A DNA stretch of 12,725 nt, from the NCBI GenBank assembly GCA_937893835.1, contig CALCSS010000203.1:1-12725 (forward strand), read 5' to 3'. The stretch comes from an uncultured Fidelibacterota bacterium. Lineage in GTDB: Bacteria; Fidelibacterota; Marinisomatia; Marinisomatales; UBA1611. The notes under the pieces are model-generated. The model ran no database searches. It saw only the letters and a program-made list of their open reading frames with translations, and was not told the DNA's origin. How positions within the stretch are numbered: position 1 is the stretch's first letter; each line of letters opens with the position of its first letter. Both the position numbers and the translations under genes were made by a program. Positions 1 through 6,834 of this stretch are shown here, in pieces.

Positions 1-662
1 AACGGCTAATAGATGCAGCGCTGGATTGGAGCTCTTCGATCGAATCAATATATTGTACTGAAAGGTTCTACGCCAAAAACATAGATGATTGGAGAGGGTT
101 TGTTGGTATTGAAAAATCAATGATCAACATTATAACTGAATCACAATTCAAAAGGATATCCTCCACTTCAACACCATCAGGAATTGCTGCAAAATGTAAC
201 ATAATTGAGCAAGGTGAGCCGGACCTAGACCAACCTTTTTGGATATATCTGGATAAGATCAGTGACCCTGGTAATCTAGGGACCATCTTAAGAACAGCAT
301 CTTGGTTTGGCATAGATAACTTAGCCATTTCCCCCGAATCGGTTGATCCATATAACCCCAAAACAGTTCGCGCGGGAATGGGTGCACACTTTGGATTAAA
401 GATACATAATAATGTACAATTAAAACAATTTCTCAAAACCCATTCCATACTCGCAGGTTCTAAAGAAGGTGAAGATGTTTCAAAATTTGAATTTCCAAAA
501 AAATATATTGTTGTCTTGGGCAATGAGGCTCATGGAATCTCAAGAGAAACAAACGAAATGGTTCAACACCACATAACTATCAAACGATTAGGAGAGGGTG
601 AATCACTAAACCTGGCGTCTGCGGCTTCCATCTTAATATATGTGATGACCAAAGATCAATAA
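1..662 (+). CDS. TrmH/SpoU-family RNA 2'-O-methyltransferase (5' end outside window)
   Basis: This is a SPOUT-class enzyme predicted to transfer a methyl group from S-adenosylmethionine to a ribose 2'-OH in rRNA or tRNA. The reading frame is open from base 3, so an ATG at 120 is internal and the gene starts upstream of the window. About 219 residues are visible. Residues 1-62 match the substrate-binding domain typical of SpoU proteins (RLIDAAL, then IESIYCTERF, ending STSTPSGIAA). The three knotted SPOUT motifs follow: DPGNLGTILR at about 88-97, LGNEAHGIS at about 172-180 and GESLNLASAASI at about 199-210; PKTVRAGMGAHF lies between the first two. Motif 1 supplies the conserved Asn and Arg, and motifs 2 and 3 form the SAM-binding knot. 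The exact RNA target cannot be told from sequence. A 105-base gap separates it from the next gene, so it may be a separate transcription unit. Family assignment is secure. Confidence 0.93.
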   Translation, partial: RLIDAALDWSSSIESIYCTERFYAKNIDDWRGFVGIEKSMINIITESQFKRISSTSTPSGIAAKCNIIEQGEPDLDQPFWIYLDKISDPGNLGTILRTASWFGIDNLAISPESVDPYNPKTVRAGMGAHFGLKIHNNVQLKQFLKTHSILAGSKEGEDVSKFEFPKKYIVVLGNEAHGISRETNEMVQHHITIKRLGEGESLNLASAASILIYVMTKDQ

Positions 663-767
663 TTCCCGTTGGAGATATAAATTCAAAACCCTGACCAAAT
701 GAAACTTTTCTTAATTTGAAATGAATACTGTAATTTCTAAAAATGGAACACAAAGAGCCTGACCATT

Positions 768-1559
768 ATGAACAATACACTGAGCACAAGAGCAGCCTTC
801 GGCATTGTCATTGCTTCACTTTTTTCCGCATTTTTTGCAGGAGCATTGGTCTTAGGAATTGGCCTCTCTAATCCAGACCTACCACAACAACCATATACCT
901 TTATCTCTTTTATTGTTGGTCAGGGTTTTATGCTTGTACCCCTTTTATTGTTTCTCAGGTCACGAAAGGAACCAATAGCTAAAAGACTGAGATTAAGACC
1001 GATCAAGGCCAGTCTTTTGACCTCAACTATATATTTATCACTAGGGATCATCATTATATCTGATGAACTAGATAGGATCATTAACAGCTTCCTACCTGCG
1101 CCTGAATATATTTTAGACCTTAATGGTCTACTACAACCTGAGAGTCTAATGGGATTTGTCTTATTGTTTATTGCGGTCTCTATTATAGCTCCACTAGGTG
1201 AGGAATTGCTTTTTAGAGGATTTTTTCAACAGGTTCTTGAAGAACACTGGAAGGATGTGACACGCGCTGTTCTTGTGACTGCTTTATTTTTTGCGATGAT
1301 CCACATGAATCCATACTGGTTCATACAAATTTATATCTTAGGAATTCTTTTGGGTTTTCTTGCTTGGAGGACCGGGTCTGTGATCCCTTCGTTAGTTCTC
1401 CACAGCATTAATAATACCATGGCCATGTTCTTTTCGTTTGTTGATATAGAACATAATACGTTTTATCTATTTCATGGGCATGTGGCACCCTGGTTCATTT
1501 TATTAGCAGTATATGCAGTGGTCATAGGTTTCAAGGGGGTCAACAGAGGTAGGGAATAG
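768..1559 (+). CDS. CPBP-family intramembrane glutamic endopeptidase (Abi/Rce1-like)
   Basis: This is a polytopic membrane protein of 263 residues with about seven or eight hydrophobic segments, belonging to the CPBP (CAAX protease and bacteriocin-processing, Rce1-like) family. All family motifs are visible: EELLFR at 145-150 (EExxxR, catalytic glutamates), FAMIH at 175-179 (FxxxH) and HSINN at 212-216 (HxxxN). The enzyme is therefore probably an active intramembrane protease in the inner membrane. Known members act in prenyl-protein processing, bacteriocin maturation or self-immunity, or membrane regulation; none of these can be assigned here because no peptide substrate gene is evident nearby. 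Start 768 is preceded by a weak AAAGAG; in-frame alternatives upstream were not convincing. The stop is five bases before the MgtE start, so the two are probably co-transcribed and translationally linked. Confidence 0.9.
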   Translation: MNNTLSTRAAFGIVIASLFSAFFAGALVLGIGLSNPDLPQQPYTFISFIVGQGFMLVPLLLFLRSRKEPIAKRLRLRPIKASLLTSTIYLSLGIIIISDELDRIINSFLPAPEYILDLNGLLQPESLMGFVLLFIAVSIIAPLGEELLFRGFFQQVLEEHWKDVTRAVLVTALFFAMIHMNPYWFIQIYILGILLGFLAWRTGSVIPSLVLHSINNTMAMFFSFVDIEHNTFYLFHGHVAPWFILLAVYAVVIGFKGVNRGRE

Positions 1560-1564
1560 AGCTA

Positions 1565-2935
1565 ATGAGAAAAGAATTGTTCAAACATGAGATAACCATA
1601 CTCAGAGACACCTTTGGACGCCTTTTGCGTCGTCATGCTGAGACCAACCTCTTAAAGCTTATTGGCAAGACACACCCCGCTGATCTAGCGGTTGTCTTTA
1701 GACACTTTAACGATGATGAACAAGTACAGGTCTTCAGTCTTATGCAGGGAGTTGATCATACACTAGAGTTCCTAGTTGAGTTAGACGATACGATCATTGA
1801 AAAATTATTAAATGTCGAGAACCCAGACCGTATTGTTGACTTGATACAAAACGCGTCTACCAATGATCAAAGTTATATTTTGGGGATACTCGAAGAGTCG
1901 CAGGCAAAATCAGTCATTGATCTACTAAAAAAGGAAGAGCAGGAAGAAATTGAGGAGATCATGGGGTACCCCGAGGATTCAGCCGGGGCGATGATGGCCA
2001 CAGATGTGTTTACCCTATACCAGGAGACTACCTGTGGGGAGGCGCTACGCACTCTCCAGGATCAACAAGATGCTGAAATGGTATTCTATCTCTACATAAC
2101 AAATGAGGATAACTCACTTGTTGGTGTTGCCTCTCTTCGAACTCTGGCAACAACACCCGCCAATACAATGCTAAAAGACCTCATGGTAAGACGCGTTCAT
2201 TCTGTAAGGCCAGAAACAGATCAAGAGGATGTAGCTCAAATTGTGGCACAATACAATTACCTAGCAGTACCGGTTGTGGATGGTCACGATCAACTTCTTG
2301 GAATAGTCACCGTTGATGATGTTGTTGATGTGATAAGAGAAGAGGCTACAGAAGATTTCCTCCAAATGGCTGGAGCAGGTAAAGATAGGGAGATCCTATT
2401 AAAATCAAGTTGGGAAAACGCAAAGGTTCGCCTGCCTTGGCTTTTCGCAAGCTGGATAGGTGGTGTTGTTGCAGCATCCGTTATTGGTTCCTACGAACAC
2501 ATGCTTGAGAGCATTATTGCCCTCGCTGCATTTATACCTGTAATAATTGGAATGGGTGGCAATATTGGTACCCAGTCCTCAACGATAATAGTACGGGGAA
2601 TGGCCACCGGTAGAATAGAAGTTGGAAATGAGCTTAGGATATTGATAAAGGAGCTAAGGGTTGGGTTGATCTTGGGAGTGCTTTATGGTGTGATGCTTGG
2701 ACTTTTTGCAAATCTTAGATTCATGGATACCGACCCAATGCTTGGTCTGGTGGTCGGATTAAGTATTACCTTCTCAATGCTCATTGCTGTTGCCGTTGGG
2801 TCTTTTACCCCCCTTATCCTCCGAAAACTAGATATAGATCCGGCGGTCGCGACCGGCCCATTTGTGACAACAAGCATAGACATACTCGGTGTTCTGCTTT
2901 ACTTTGTCATAGCGGGTCTTCTCCTGAACATATAG
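1565..2935 (+). CDS. mgtE: Magnesium transporter MgtE
   Basis: This is a 456-residue Mg2+ channel of the MgtE family, the usual length for full members. A cytosolic helical N domain (about 1-130) is followed by the hallmark PEDSAGAMM (136-144) and a pair of CBS domains (about 138-260, including VPVVDG and GIVTVDDV), which in characterised homologues sense cytosolic Mg2+ and gate the pore. The five-helix membrane domain begins at about 288. It contains GGNIGTQSS (331-339) and DPAVATGPFVTT (425-436), whose Asp corresponds to the pore aspartate of the Thermus enzyme. No residue expected for ion selection is obviously missing. It begins five bases after the CPBP protease stop and ends three bases before the glycosyltransferase start. 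There is no room upstream for a Mg2+-sensing riboswitch directly ahead of this gene, so gating by the CBS domains is the only regulation I can infer. Confidence 0.96.
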   Translation: MRKELFKHEITILRDTFGRLLRRHAETNLLKLIGKTHPADLAVVFRHFNDDEQVQVFSLMQGVDHTLEFLVELDDTIIEKLLNVENPDRIVDLIQNASTNDQSYILGILEESQAKSVIDLLKKEEQEEIEEIMGYPEDSAGAMMATDVFTLYQETTCGEALRTLQDQQDAEMVFYLYITNEDNSLVGVASLRTLATTPANTMLKDLMVRRVHSVRPETDQEDVAQIVAQYNYLAVPVVDGHDQLLGIVTVDDVVDVIREEATEDFLQMAGAGKDREILLKSSWENAKVRLPWLFASWIGGVVAASVIGSYEHMLESIIALAAFIPVIIGMGGNIGTQSSTIIVRGMATGRIEVGNELRILIKELRVGLILGVLYGVMLGLFANLRFMDTDPMLGLVVGLSITFSMLIAVAVGSFTPLILRKLDIDPAVATGPFVTTSIDILGVLLYFVIAGLLLNI

Positions 2936-2938
2936 ATA

Positions 2939-4030
2939 ATGTCTTATTTCATTCTGATATGCATCACATGCTATGCGCTATTCATCATAATCATACTATC
3001 AGGACTATTTAGACATAAGGTAATGGAGGTTGAGTCCTATGATACGCTTCCCAAGGTCTCGGTCGTAATTGCAGCGCGCAACGAAGAGGATCAAATTCCA
3101 GCCTTGATCAGTGACCTGGTCGCTCAGGAATATCCCCTTGATAAATTGGAGGTCATCATTGTCAATGACCGGTCAACTGACTCAACCTTGGATATCTTAA
3201 ATGAGTCAAGTGACAATTATGCATTCATAAAAATTGTCTCAATAAACGAAAGATCTAAAGAAATGACCCCAAAAAAGAATGCATTGACCAAAGGGATAGA
3301 AACTGCATTAGGAGATATCATTGTTTTGACTGATGCTGATTGTCGTGTTGGTAAGCTTTGGGTTTCTAGCATGGCATATAGTGTAATGAATAAGAATTGT
3401 ATTTCTATTGGATTTTCAGAGATTGACCAGGAAAATCCTTCATTATTTGACCGATACCAAAGGATGGACTTTCTTAGTATCATCATTGCAAATGCTGGGG
3501 TGGCTGGATGGGGCTCCTTCTGGTCTGGAACAGGTCAAAACCTGGCTCTTTATAAAAATGATTTTGAAGCGATAAACGGTTTTCAAAGTGTCAGTAATAG
3601 AATATCTGGAGATGATATGTATCTAGTTCAGACCATATCTAAATTGAAAAATGGTTATGTTCATATAGATCCAAATTCATTTGTGAAGACATCACCAATG
3701 AAAAGTGTGAGTTCTTTTTTCCATCAAAGAGTGAGGTGGTCATCAAATGCGAAAATGAACTTTTATGATGCTCCGCTTTTTTTTGGATTTTTACTGACGA
3801 TGATGATTTATAATCTATTGATCCTGTCCTCATTCTTACTGGGAAAGGCATGGGTGATCCTTTTTTCCATCAAGTTGTTTTTAGATGCTCTCGTGATCTT
3901 TCTTGGGGGCAAATTATTTGAGAGGGAGATGGACATCCTTGCATATTGTTCTTGGGCAGTGTTACAGCCGGTCTATATTCCGCTGATCGGGGTCTTGGGC
4001 ATTCTAGGAAAATTCTCATGGAAACCGTGA
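2939..4030 (+). CDS. Membrane-anchored family 2 glycosyltransferase
   Basis: This 363-residue inverting GT-A glycosyltransferase probably acts at the cytosolic face of the inner membrane. An N-terminal transmembrane helix (about 3-24) precedes the catalytic domain, which starts with KVSVVIAARNEE (39-50). Visible catalytic features are the nucleotide-binding NDRSTD (76-81, D77), the metal-binding DADC (132-135), the acceptor/base region GDD (224-226) and QRVRW (263-267, the QxxRW motif of processive or hopanoid/cellulose-synthase-like GT2 enzymes). Two or three helices close the protein (about 280-357). The architecture resembles polysaccharide or glycolipid GT2 enzymes; donor and acceptor are unknown. 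It starts three bases after mgtE and its last 13 bases overlap the next gene, implying translational coupling with the DUF3108-like protein and pointing to an envelope role. Confidence 0.92.
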   Translation: MSYFILICITCYALFIIIILSGLFRHKVMEVESYDTLPKVSVVIAARNEEDQIPALISDLVAQEYPLDKLEVIIVNDRSTDSTLDILNESSDNYAFIKIVSINERSKEMTPKKNALTKGIETALGDIIVLTDADCRVGKLWVSSMAYSVMNKNCISIGFSEIDQENPSLFDRYQRMDFLSIIIANAGVAGWGSFWSGTGQNLALYKNDFEAINGFQSVSNRISGDDMYLVQTISKLKNGYVHIDPNSFVKTSPMKSVSSFFHQRVRWSSNAKMNFYDAPLFFGFLLTMMIYNLLILSSFLLGKAWVILFSIKLFLDALVIFLGGKLFEREMDILAYCSWAVLQPVYIPLIGVLGILGKFSWKP

Positions 4031-4716
4031 GAAGGATCTTATTATTTTTGTTTTTATTTTATAAAGCCTTTGGTCAGCAATATTCAGTTTCAATATGGGG
4101 CTTTCATGCAGCAGATGTGAACCTCATAGGCGATTCTACAAGCATAGATTTCCAAACACAGAATCGTGGTATCTTTGATATGATATGGCCTACAAACAAC
4201 CAATATATGACAACGTTTGACCAAAAAGATCTCTCAATACAGAGCTGGGAGAAGAACATAAGGCAGGGCTCATACAAGGAAACTTTATCTGGAACTGTGG
4301 ATCCTGAGGGATATATCACATACAGCAATAATGATAAGATCAAAATACCAAACAATACATATACTATTTTTACATTATTGGAAATGGTGAGAACACATGA
4401 CAAAGAACAATTAGATACAAAATGGTTTGATTATGAACATGAGGGAAGCCTGGGACGTGCGAGATTTATTTGGGCTGATTCGTCAAACAAATGGAATGGA
4501 GAAGATTCCATATTATGTGATCATTATAGATTTGATATTGATATTATGGATTCTACTCGATACATAAAGACCAATGATCATTTCATGAATAACATAATTG
4601 CCACAGAAACCACAAGAGAATTATGGGTAACCAGATCTAAAACCAAGAAAATAATGTTGGCAAAGGTCACCGTGGGTCCCATTCCGGTCTGGGCAAGGAT
4701 TCAAATAGACAAATAA
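4018..4716 (+). CDS. Secreted DUF3108-like protein
   Basis: This is a 232-residue exported protein. Start 4018 is chosen because AGGAAA lies just upstream and the product then begins with a clean signal peptide (METVRR, then a Leu/Phe-rich core, cleavage likely near FG/QQ at 19-20). The longer in-frame start at 3946 would place unrelated residues ahead of the signal. The mature part opens with YSVSIWGFHAADVNL, followed by a beta-rich region containing TQNRGIFDMIWP and SWEKNIRQGSYKET. This order (a beta strand with a W-G core, a threonine/asparagine-rich strand, a statement of the deformed chain, then an R/Q-rich strand) resembles DUF3108 periplasmic proteins, which are beta-barrel-like and of unknown function. 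It overlaps the glycosyltransferase by 13 bases, so a link with a glycolipid or polysaccharide is plausible but not shown. The DUF3108 assignment is by eye and tentative; a LolA-like fold is the alternative. Confidence 0.72.
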   Translation: METVRRILLFLFLFYKAFGQQYSVSIWGFHAADVNLIGDSTSIDFQTQNRGIFDMIWPTNNQYMTTFDQKDLSIQSWEKNIRQGSYKETLSGTVDPEGYITYSNNDKIKIPNNTYTIFTLLEMVRTHDKEQLDTKWFDYEHEGSLGRARFIWADSSNKWNGEDSILCDHYRFDIDIMDSTRYIKTNDHFMNNIIATETTRELWVTRSKTKKIMLAKVTVGPIPVWARIQIDK

Positions 4717-4731
4717 TCATAGTTTTTTTAA

Positions 4732-4747
4732 ATTGATGATCATCAAT
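4732..4747. promoter_or_regulatory. Perfect 16-bp palindrome ahead of the lipocalin-like gene
   Basis: ATTGATGATCATCAAT is a perfect inverted repeat with no spacer. It lies in the 49-base gap between the DUF3108-like stop (4716) and the preferred start of the next gene (4766), preceded by a run of seven T (4723-4730 region). It could be a dimeric-regulator operator or a small RNA hairpin that affects downstream expression. Function is inference; only the symmetry is seen. Confidence 0.35.
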
Positions 4748-4765
4748 ATTCTAAAAAAACAAATT

Positions 4766-5170
4766 ATGAATAAAGTTATTGCTCCCCTCTTCCTGGTTTT
4801 TATCACGGTCTCGTACCCCCAGATAAATAATTCAACTCTAATGGGAGAGTGGATCTTTCAATCCATGACGACCATAACAAAGGCCGCTAGAGAAGAGATA
4901 ACCATCGTATATAAAGATGAAAAAAATATCGAAACCCTAACCTTTGACGAATCTGGGGCCATCGTTTATAATGTGACAAATGATGGAATCAAAAAAACTG
5001 GACGCGGCGTATGGTACTCGGACGAAGCATATGTAACAATAATCGTAGAGTCTGACACCACCTACGGGACCATTGAAGTAGATGATGGTTCTTTAACGAT
5101 AATAACCAGTAAGGACGAATCTGATCAATTCTACGGATACAGTACAATTCTAAAGTATTCGAGACAATAG
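4766..5170 (+). CDS. Small secreted lipocalin-like protein of unknown function
   Basis: A 134-residue product is obtained from ATG 4766, which gives a compact signal peptide (MNKVIAPLFLVFITVSYPQ). An upstream in-frame TTG/ATG (4733/4736) would add eleven residues and overlap a palindrome, and is less likely. Neither start has a clear Shine-Dalgarno, although A-rich sequence precedes 4766. The mature part has the pattern of the lipocalin-like/calycin beta-sandwich proteins common in the Bacteroidota group: GEWIF near 27-31, then FDESGAIVYNV (60-70), GRGVWYSDEAYVTI (79-92) and a closing strand GYSTILKYSR. There is no lipobox cysteine, so it is probably a soluble periplasmic or extracellular protein. 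I do not recognise the specific family and assign no function. It probably belongs to the same transcript as its neighbours. Confidence 0.68.
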   Translation: MNKVIAPLFLVFITVSYPQINNSTLMGEWIFQSMTTITKAAREEITIVYKDEKNIETLTFDESGAIVYNVTNDGIKKTGRGVWYSDEAYVTIIVESDTTYGTIEVDDGSLTIITSKDESDQFYGYSTILKYSRQ

Positions 5171-5173
5171 ACA

Positions 5174-5257
5174 GTGTATCTGGTTAGTGGGGCAACGGGT
5201 AGTATCGGAAAATCCTTGTCCTGTATAGTTTACCACATAAGATTCAAAACAATATGA
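5174..5257 (+). pseudogene. Relic of a Rossmann-fold (SDR/epimerase-type) gene start
   Basis: Starting at GTG 5174, four bases after the previous stop, the frame reads M/V-YLVSGATGSIGKSLS and continues to a TGA at 5255-5257, 27 codons in all. The segment matches the first beta strand and the dinucleotide-binding loop GxxGxxG (GATGSIG) of the extended SDR/NAD-dependent epimerase family, where it sits at the very N terminus, as here. The rest of the roughly 300-residue domain is missing and the stop overlaps the start of the next gene. It is most easily read as the remnant of a deleted gene. A chance match in a short frame, or a short translated leader, is also possible. Confidence 0.45.
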
Positions 5258-5637
5258 GCAAAATATCCATACTATCAACATACAGAAATAAAATATTCAT
5301 ATGGATGTTCATAGTTGCTCTGATCTTTCTGGCCCTCTACTATGGAATAGATAAAAAATTAATAGTCTTTGCCGCATTTATCATTGGCATTTTCACAGAG
5401 ATATTTGCAGGACTTGGTATCTTGATAGCAACGATTCCCGTGATAGGACCAATGATCATTAAAATTGTCTCTATTCCAATATTCTGGGTCTTGAACGCAT
5501 TGGGAACACTGGTGTCTGGTATCGCAATAAAAAAGGGCTATGCCACACAACTGGCCAAGGGACGCATAATGACGCTAGCGCTTCTTATTGGAATGATCAT
5601 TGGTTATATTATTGGAAACCTAATTCCGCTACAATGA
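5254..5637 (+). CDS. Small four-helix membrane protein of unknown function
   Basis: A 127-residue, very hydrophobic protein with four likely membrane segments (about 14-30, 36-61, 63-92 and 104-124). Short basic stretches (YRNK at 10-13, DKK at 33-35, KK at 93-94, KGR at 102-104) indicate cytosolic-side loops. The central region contains Gly/Ile/Pro-rich packing motifs (GLGILIATIPVIGP at 53-66). I do not recognise the family. No Shine-Dalgarno is seen; the start follows A-rich sequence. Its stop overlaps the start of the dehydroquinase-like gene in the arrangement ATGA (5634-5637), so the two are probably translationally coupled. Confidence 0.7.
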   Translation: MSKISILSTYRNKIFIWMFIVALIFLALYYGIDKKLIVFAAFIIGIFTEIFAGLGILIATIPVIGPMIIKIVSIPIFWVLNALGTLVSGIAIKKGYATQLAKGRIMTLALLIGMIIGYIIGNLIPLQ

Positions 5638-6059
5638 ACATTTTAATTTTACAGGGTCCAAACCTGAACCTCCTAGGCCTCAGGTCCTCAAAGAACAATG
5701 ATCGCCTTACACTGGACAAATTGAACAGGGAGATAAGAACCTTTTCAAGAACACAGGATATTAACATTAAGACCTTTCAAACTCATAAGCAGTTTCAAGC
5801 TATCAATGTTTTACAGAGAAATCGAAACTGGGCAGATGGAATACTGTTCACTCCAACATCGTGGGGAAGAAGCGATCATACGATCTTGGAGACGATCAAG
5901 CTCATCGATATCAAGACAGCCGCAATATACTTCGACAGTGGCTATTCTTTTGGAACAGATGCAAAGGATTCGATCATGATCGCAGATAATATAAAGGATT
6001 TTACAGGCGCGCCTGTAGAGGCCTCTGTCAAGGGGCTTGAATATTTACTAAATAAATGA
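5634..6059 (+). CDS. Divergent type II 3-dehydroquinase-like protein, catalytic residues apparently lost
   Basis: 141 residues, about the normal length for type II dehydroquinase (AroQ, third step of the shikimate pathway). The N terminus is typical: ILILQGPNLNLLGLR (3-17) keeps the substrate-loop Asn10 and Arg17, and the C terminus (GAPVEASVKGLEYLL) resembles the closing GFGAQGYLLAL helix. In a hand alignment to the Mycobacterium enzyme, however, the catalytic Tyr24 is Asn22, Asn75 is Thr73, His81 is Arg79, Glu99 is Ala97 and His101 is Tyr99. The usual NPGAYTHTS block reads TPTSWGRSD and the usual EVHLSN reads AIYFDS. The protein probably retains the flavodoxin-like fold but is unlikely to be an active dehydroquinase; a different ligand or reaction is possible. 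It is coupled by ATGA overlaps to both neighbours, a membrane protein and an M23 peptidase. No other shikimate genes are nearby. I leave the symbol empty for this reason. Confidence 0.8.
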   Translation: MNILILQGPNLNLLGLRSSKNNDRLTLDKLNREIRTFSRTQDINIKTFQTHKQFQAINVLQRNRNWADGILFTPTSWGRSDHTILETIKLIDIKTAAIYFDSGYSFGTDAKDSIMIADNIKDFTGAPVEASVKGLEYLLNK

Positions 6060-6784
6060 AATTCAATTTTTTTCTTTTGTCTGTAATTGGGCTTATGAAT
6101 GGCCAGATAGCAGACCTTCCAAAGAACTCTCCTATAGCGGTATTATCATCGATAAAAAGTTCAGGCGTTGAAACAACCCAGACCCTGAGCGACTTTGACC
6201 CAGAGTGGGTGGACTCATTGAGGCTGACCCTACCGTGTGAGAGTGTACCCGTTCCAAAGCGCACAATGCGTCTCCCGAATGCACCCAGAGACTATAGAAG
6301 TGGGACACACAGAGGCATTGATTTTTTTGCCAATTGGGGAACACCTGTAAATGCAGTGGCTGATGGGATCGTCATTCGCTCAGATCAACATTATGAGGAG
6401 GTGCCTGCTGACTTCAGGGAAAATCTTCTTGAGACCAGTGCGAAGGTTGGTAACACGCCATCCGATATATTTAATAGTATTCTTCTGGGTAAGGCTGTGT
6501 TTTTGGACCATGGATTTGAGCTTGTTCCAGGGTTCAGGACCATCACCATCTATGCCCACCTCTCACATATTGAAAAGGACCTTAGGTCTGGCTCCATGAT
6601 CAAAGGAGGACAATTGATCGGCAAGTCTGGTAATACGGGAATGAGAGAGAGCACACTCGGTTCCAGGGCAGGATCACACCTACACTGGGAAATGATATTG
6701 CAAAGAGGTGAAAATGAGATATATCTGGGTAAGAACATGCCGAACCCAGAGCTCTACCAAATGCTTACCAATATTTTTGAATAA
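6056..6784 (+). CDS. Secreted M23-family (LytM/peptidase M23) metallopeptidase
   Basis: 242 residues with an N-terminal signal peptide (MKFNFFLLSVIGLMNG, cleavage near 16). The M23 domain occupies about 80-235. Zinc ligands are H85 and D89 (HRGID) and H210; catalytic histidines are H168 (YAHLS) and H208 (HLH, 208-210). GTPVNAVADGIVIRS and IGKSGNTG are the other family hallmarks. All metal and catalytic residues are present, so it is predicted to be an active periplasmic or extracellular endopeptidase, probably cleaving peptidoglycan cross-links, though some M23 enzymes cut other proteins. An insertion of about 34 residues (112-145) sits between the strands where canonical domains have a short turn and may shape the substrate groove. 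The start overlaps the previous stop as ATGA. It is the last gene before the terminator. Confidence 0.93.
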   Translation: MKFNFFLLSVIGLMNGQIADLPKNSPIAVLSSIKSSGVETTQTLSDFDPEWVDSLRLTLPCESVPVPKRTMRLPNAPRDYRSGTHRGIDFFANWGTPVNAVADGIVIRSDQHYEEVPADFRENLLETSAKVGNTPSDIFNSILLGKAVFLDHGFELVPGFRTITIYAHLSHIEKDLRSGSMIKGGQLIGKSGNTGMRESTLGSRAGSHLHWEMILQRGENEIYLGKNMPNPELYQMLTNIFE

Positions 6785-6785
6785 A

Positions 6786-6820
6786 AAAAAGGGCATAAAA
6801 AATATGCCCTTTTCTTTTTA
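6786..6820. terminator. Bidirectional intrinsic terminator between convergent genes
   Basis: AAAAGGGCAT (6787-6796) pairs perfectly with ATGCCCTTTT (6804-6813); one more A-T pair leaves a loop of five A. A T-rich run follows on the plus strand (TCTTTTTAT), and a poly-T run also follows the hairpin when read from the minus strand. It lies in the 50-base gap between the stop codons at 6784 and 6835 and can end both transcripts. Confidence 0.92.
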
Positions 6821-6834
6821 TCATTTTTTTGTCT

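Noticed and set aside
120..662. ATG at 120 as the start of the methyltransferase.
   Set aside because: The frame is open to the window start and the upstream codons encode recognisable substrate-binding-domain residues (RLIDAAL, IESIYCTERF).
699..719. Mini-ORF of six codons (MKLFLI) before the CPBP gene, plus an 8-base direct repeat CCTGACCA at 690 and 758.
   Set aside because: Short enough to occur by chance; no attenuator structure follows.
716..744. Possible sigma-70-type promoter (TTGAAA, then an A-rich -10) ahead of the CPBP gene.
   Set aside because: The -10 element is poor and many AT-rich stretches would match equally well.
1540..1565. Magnesium riboswitch ahead of mgtE.
   Set aside because: Only five bases separate mgtE from the previous stop, and no M-box-like structure is seen.
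3946..4017. Longer start for the DUF3108-like gene.
   Set aside because: It would put about 24 residues ahead of a good signal peptide and lacks a Shine-Dalgarno; 4018 has AGGAAA and a clean leader.
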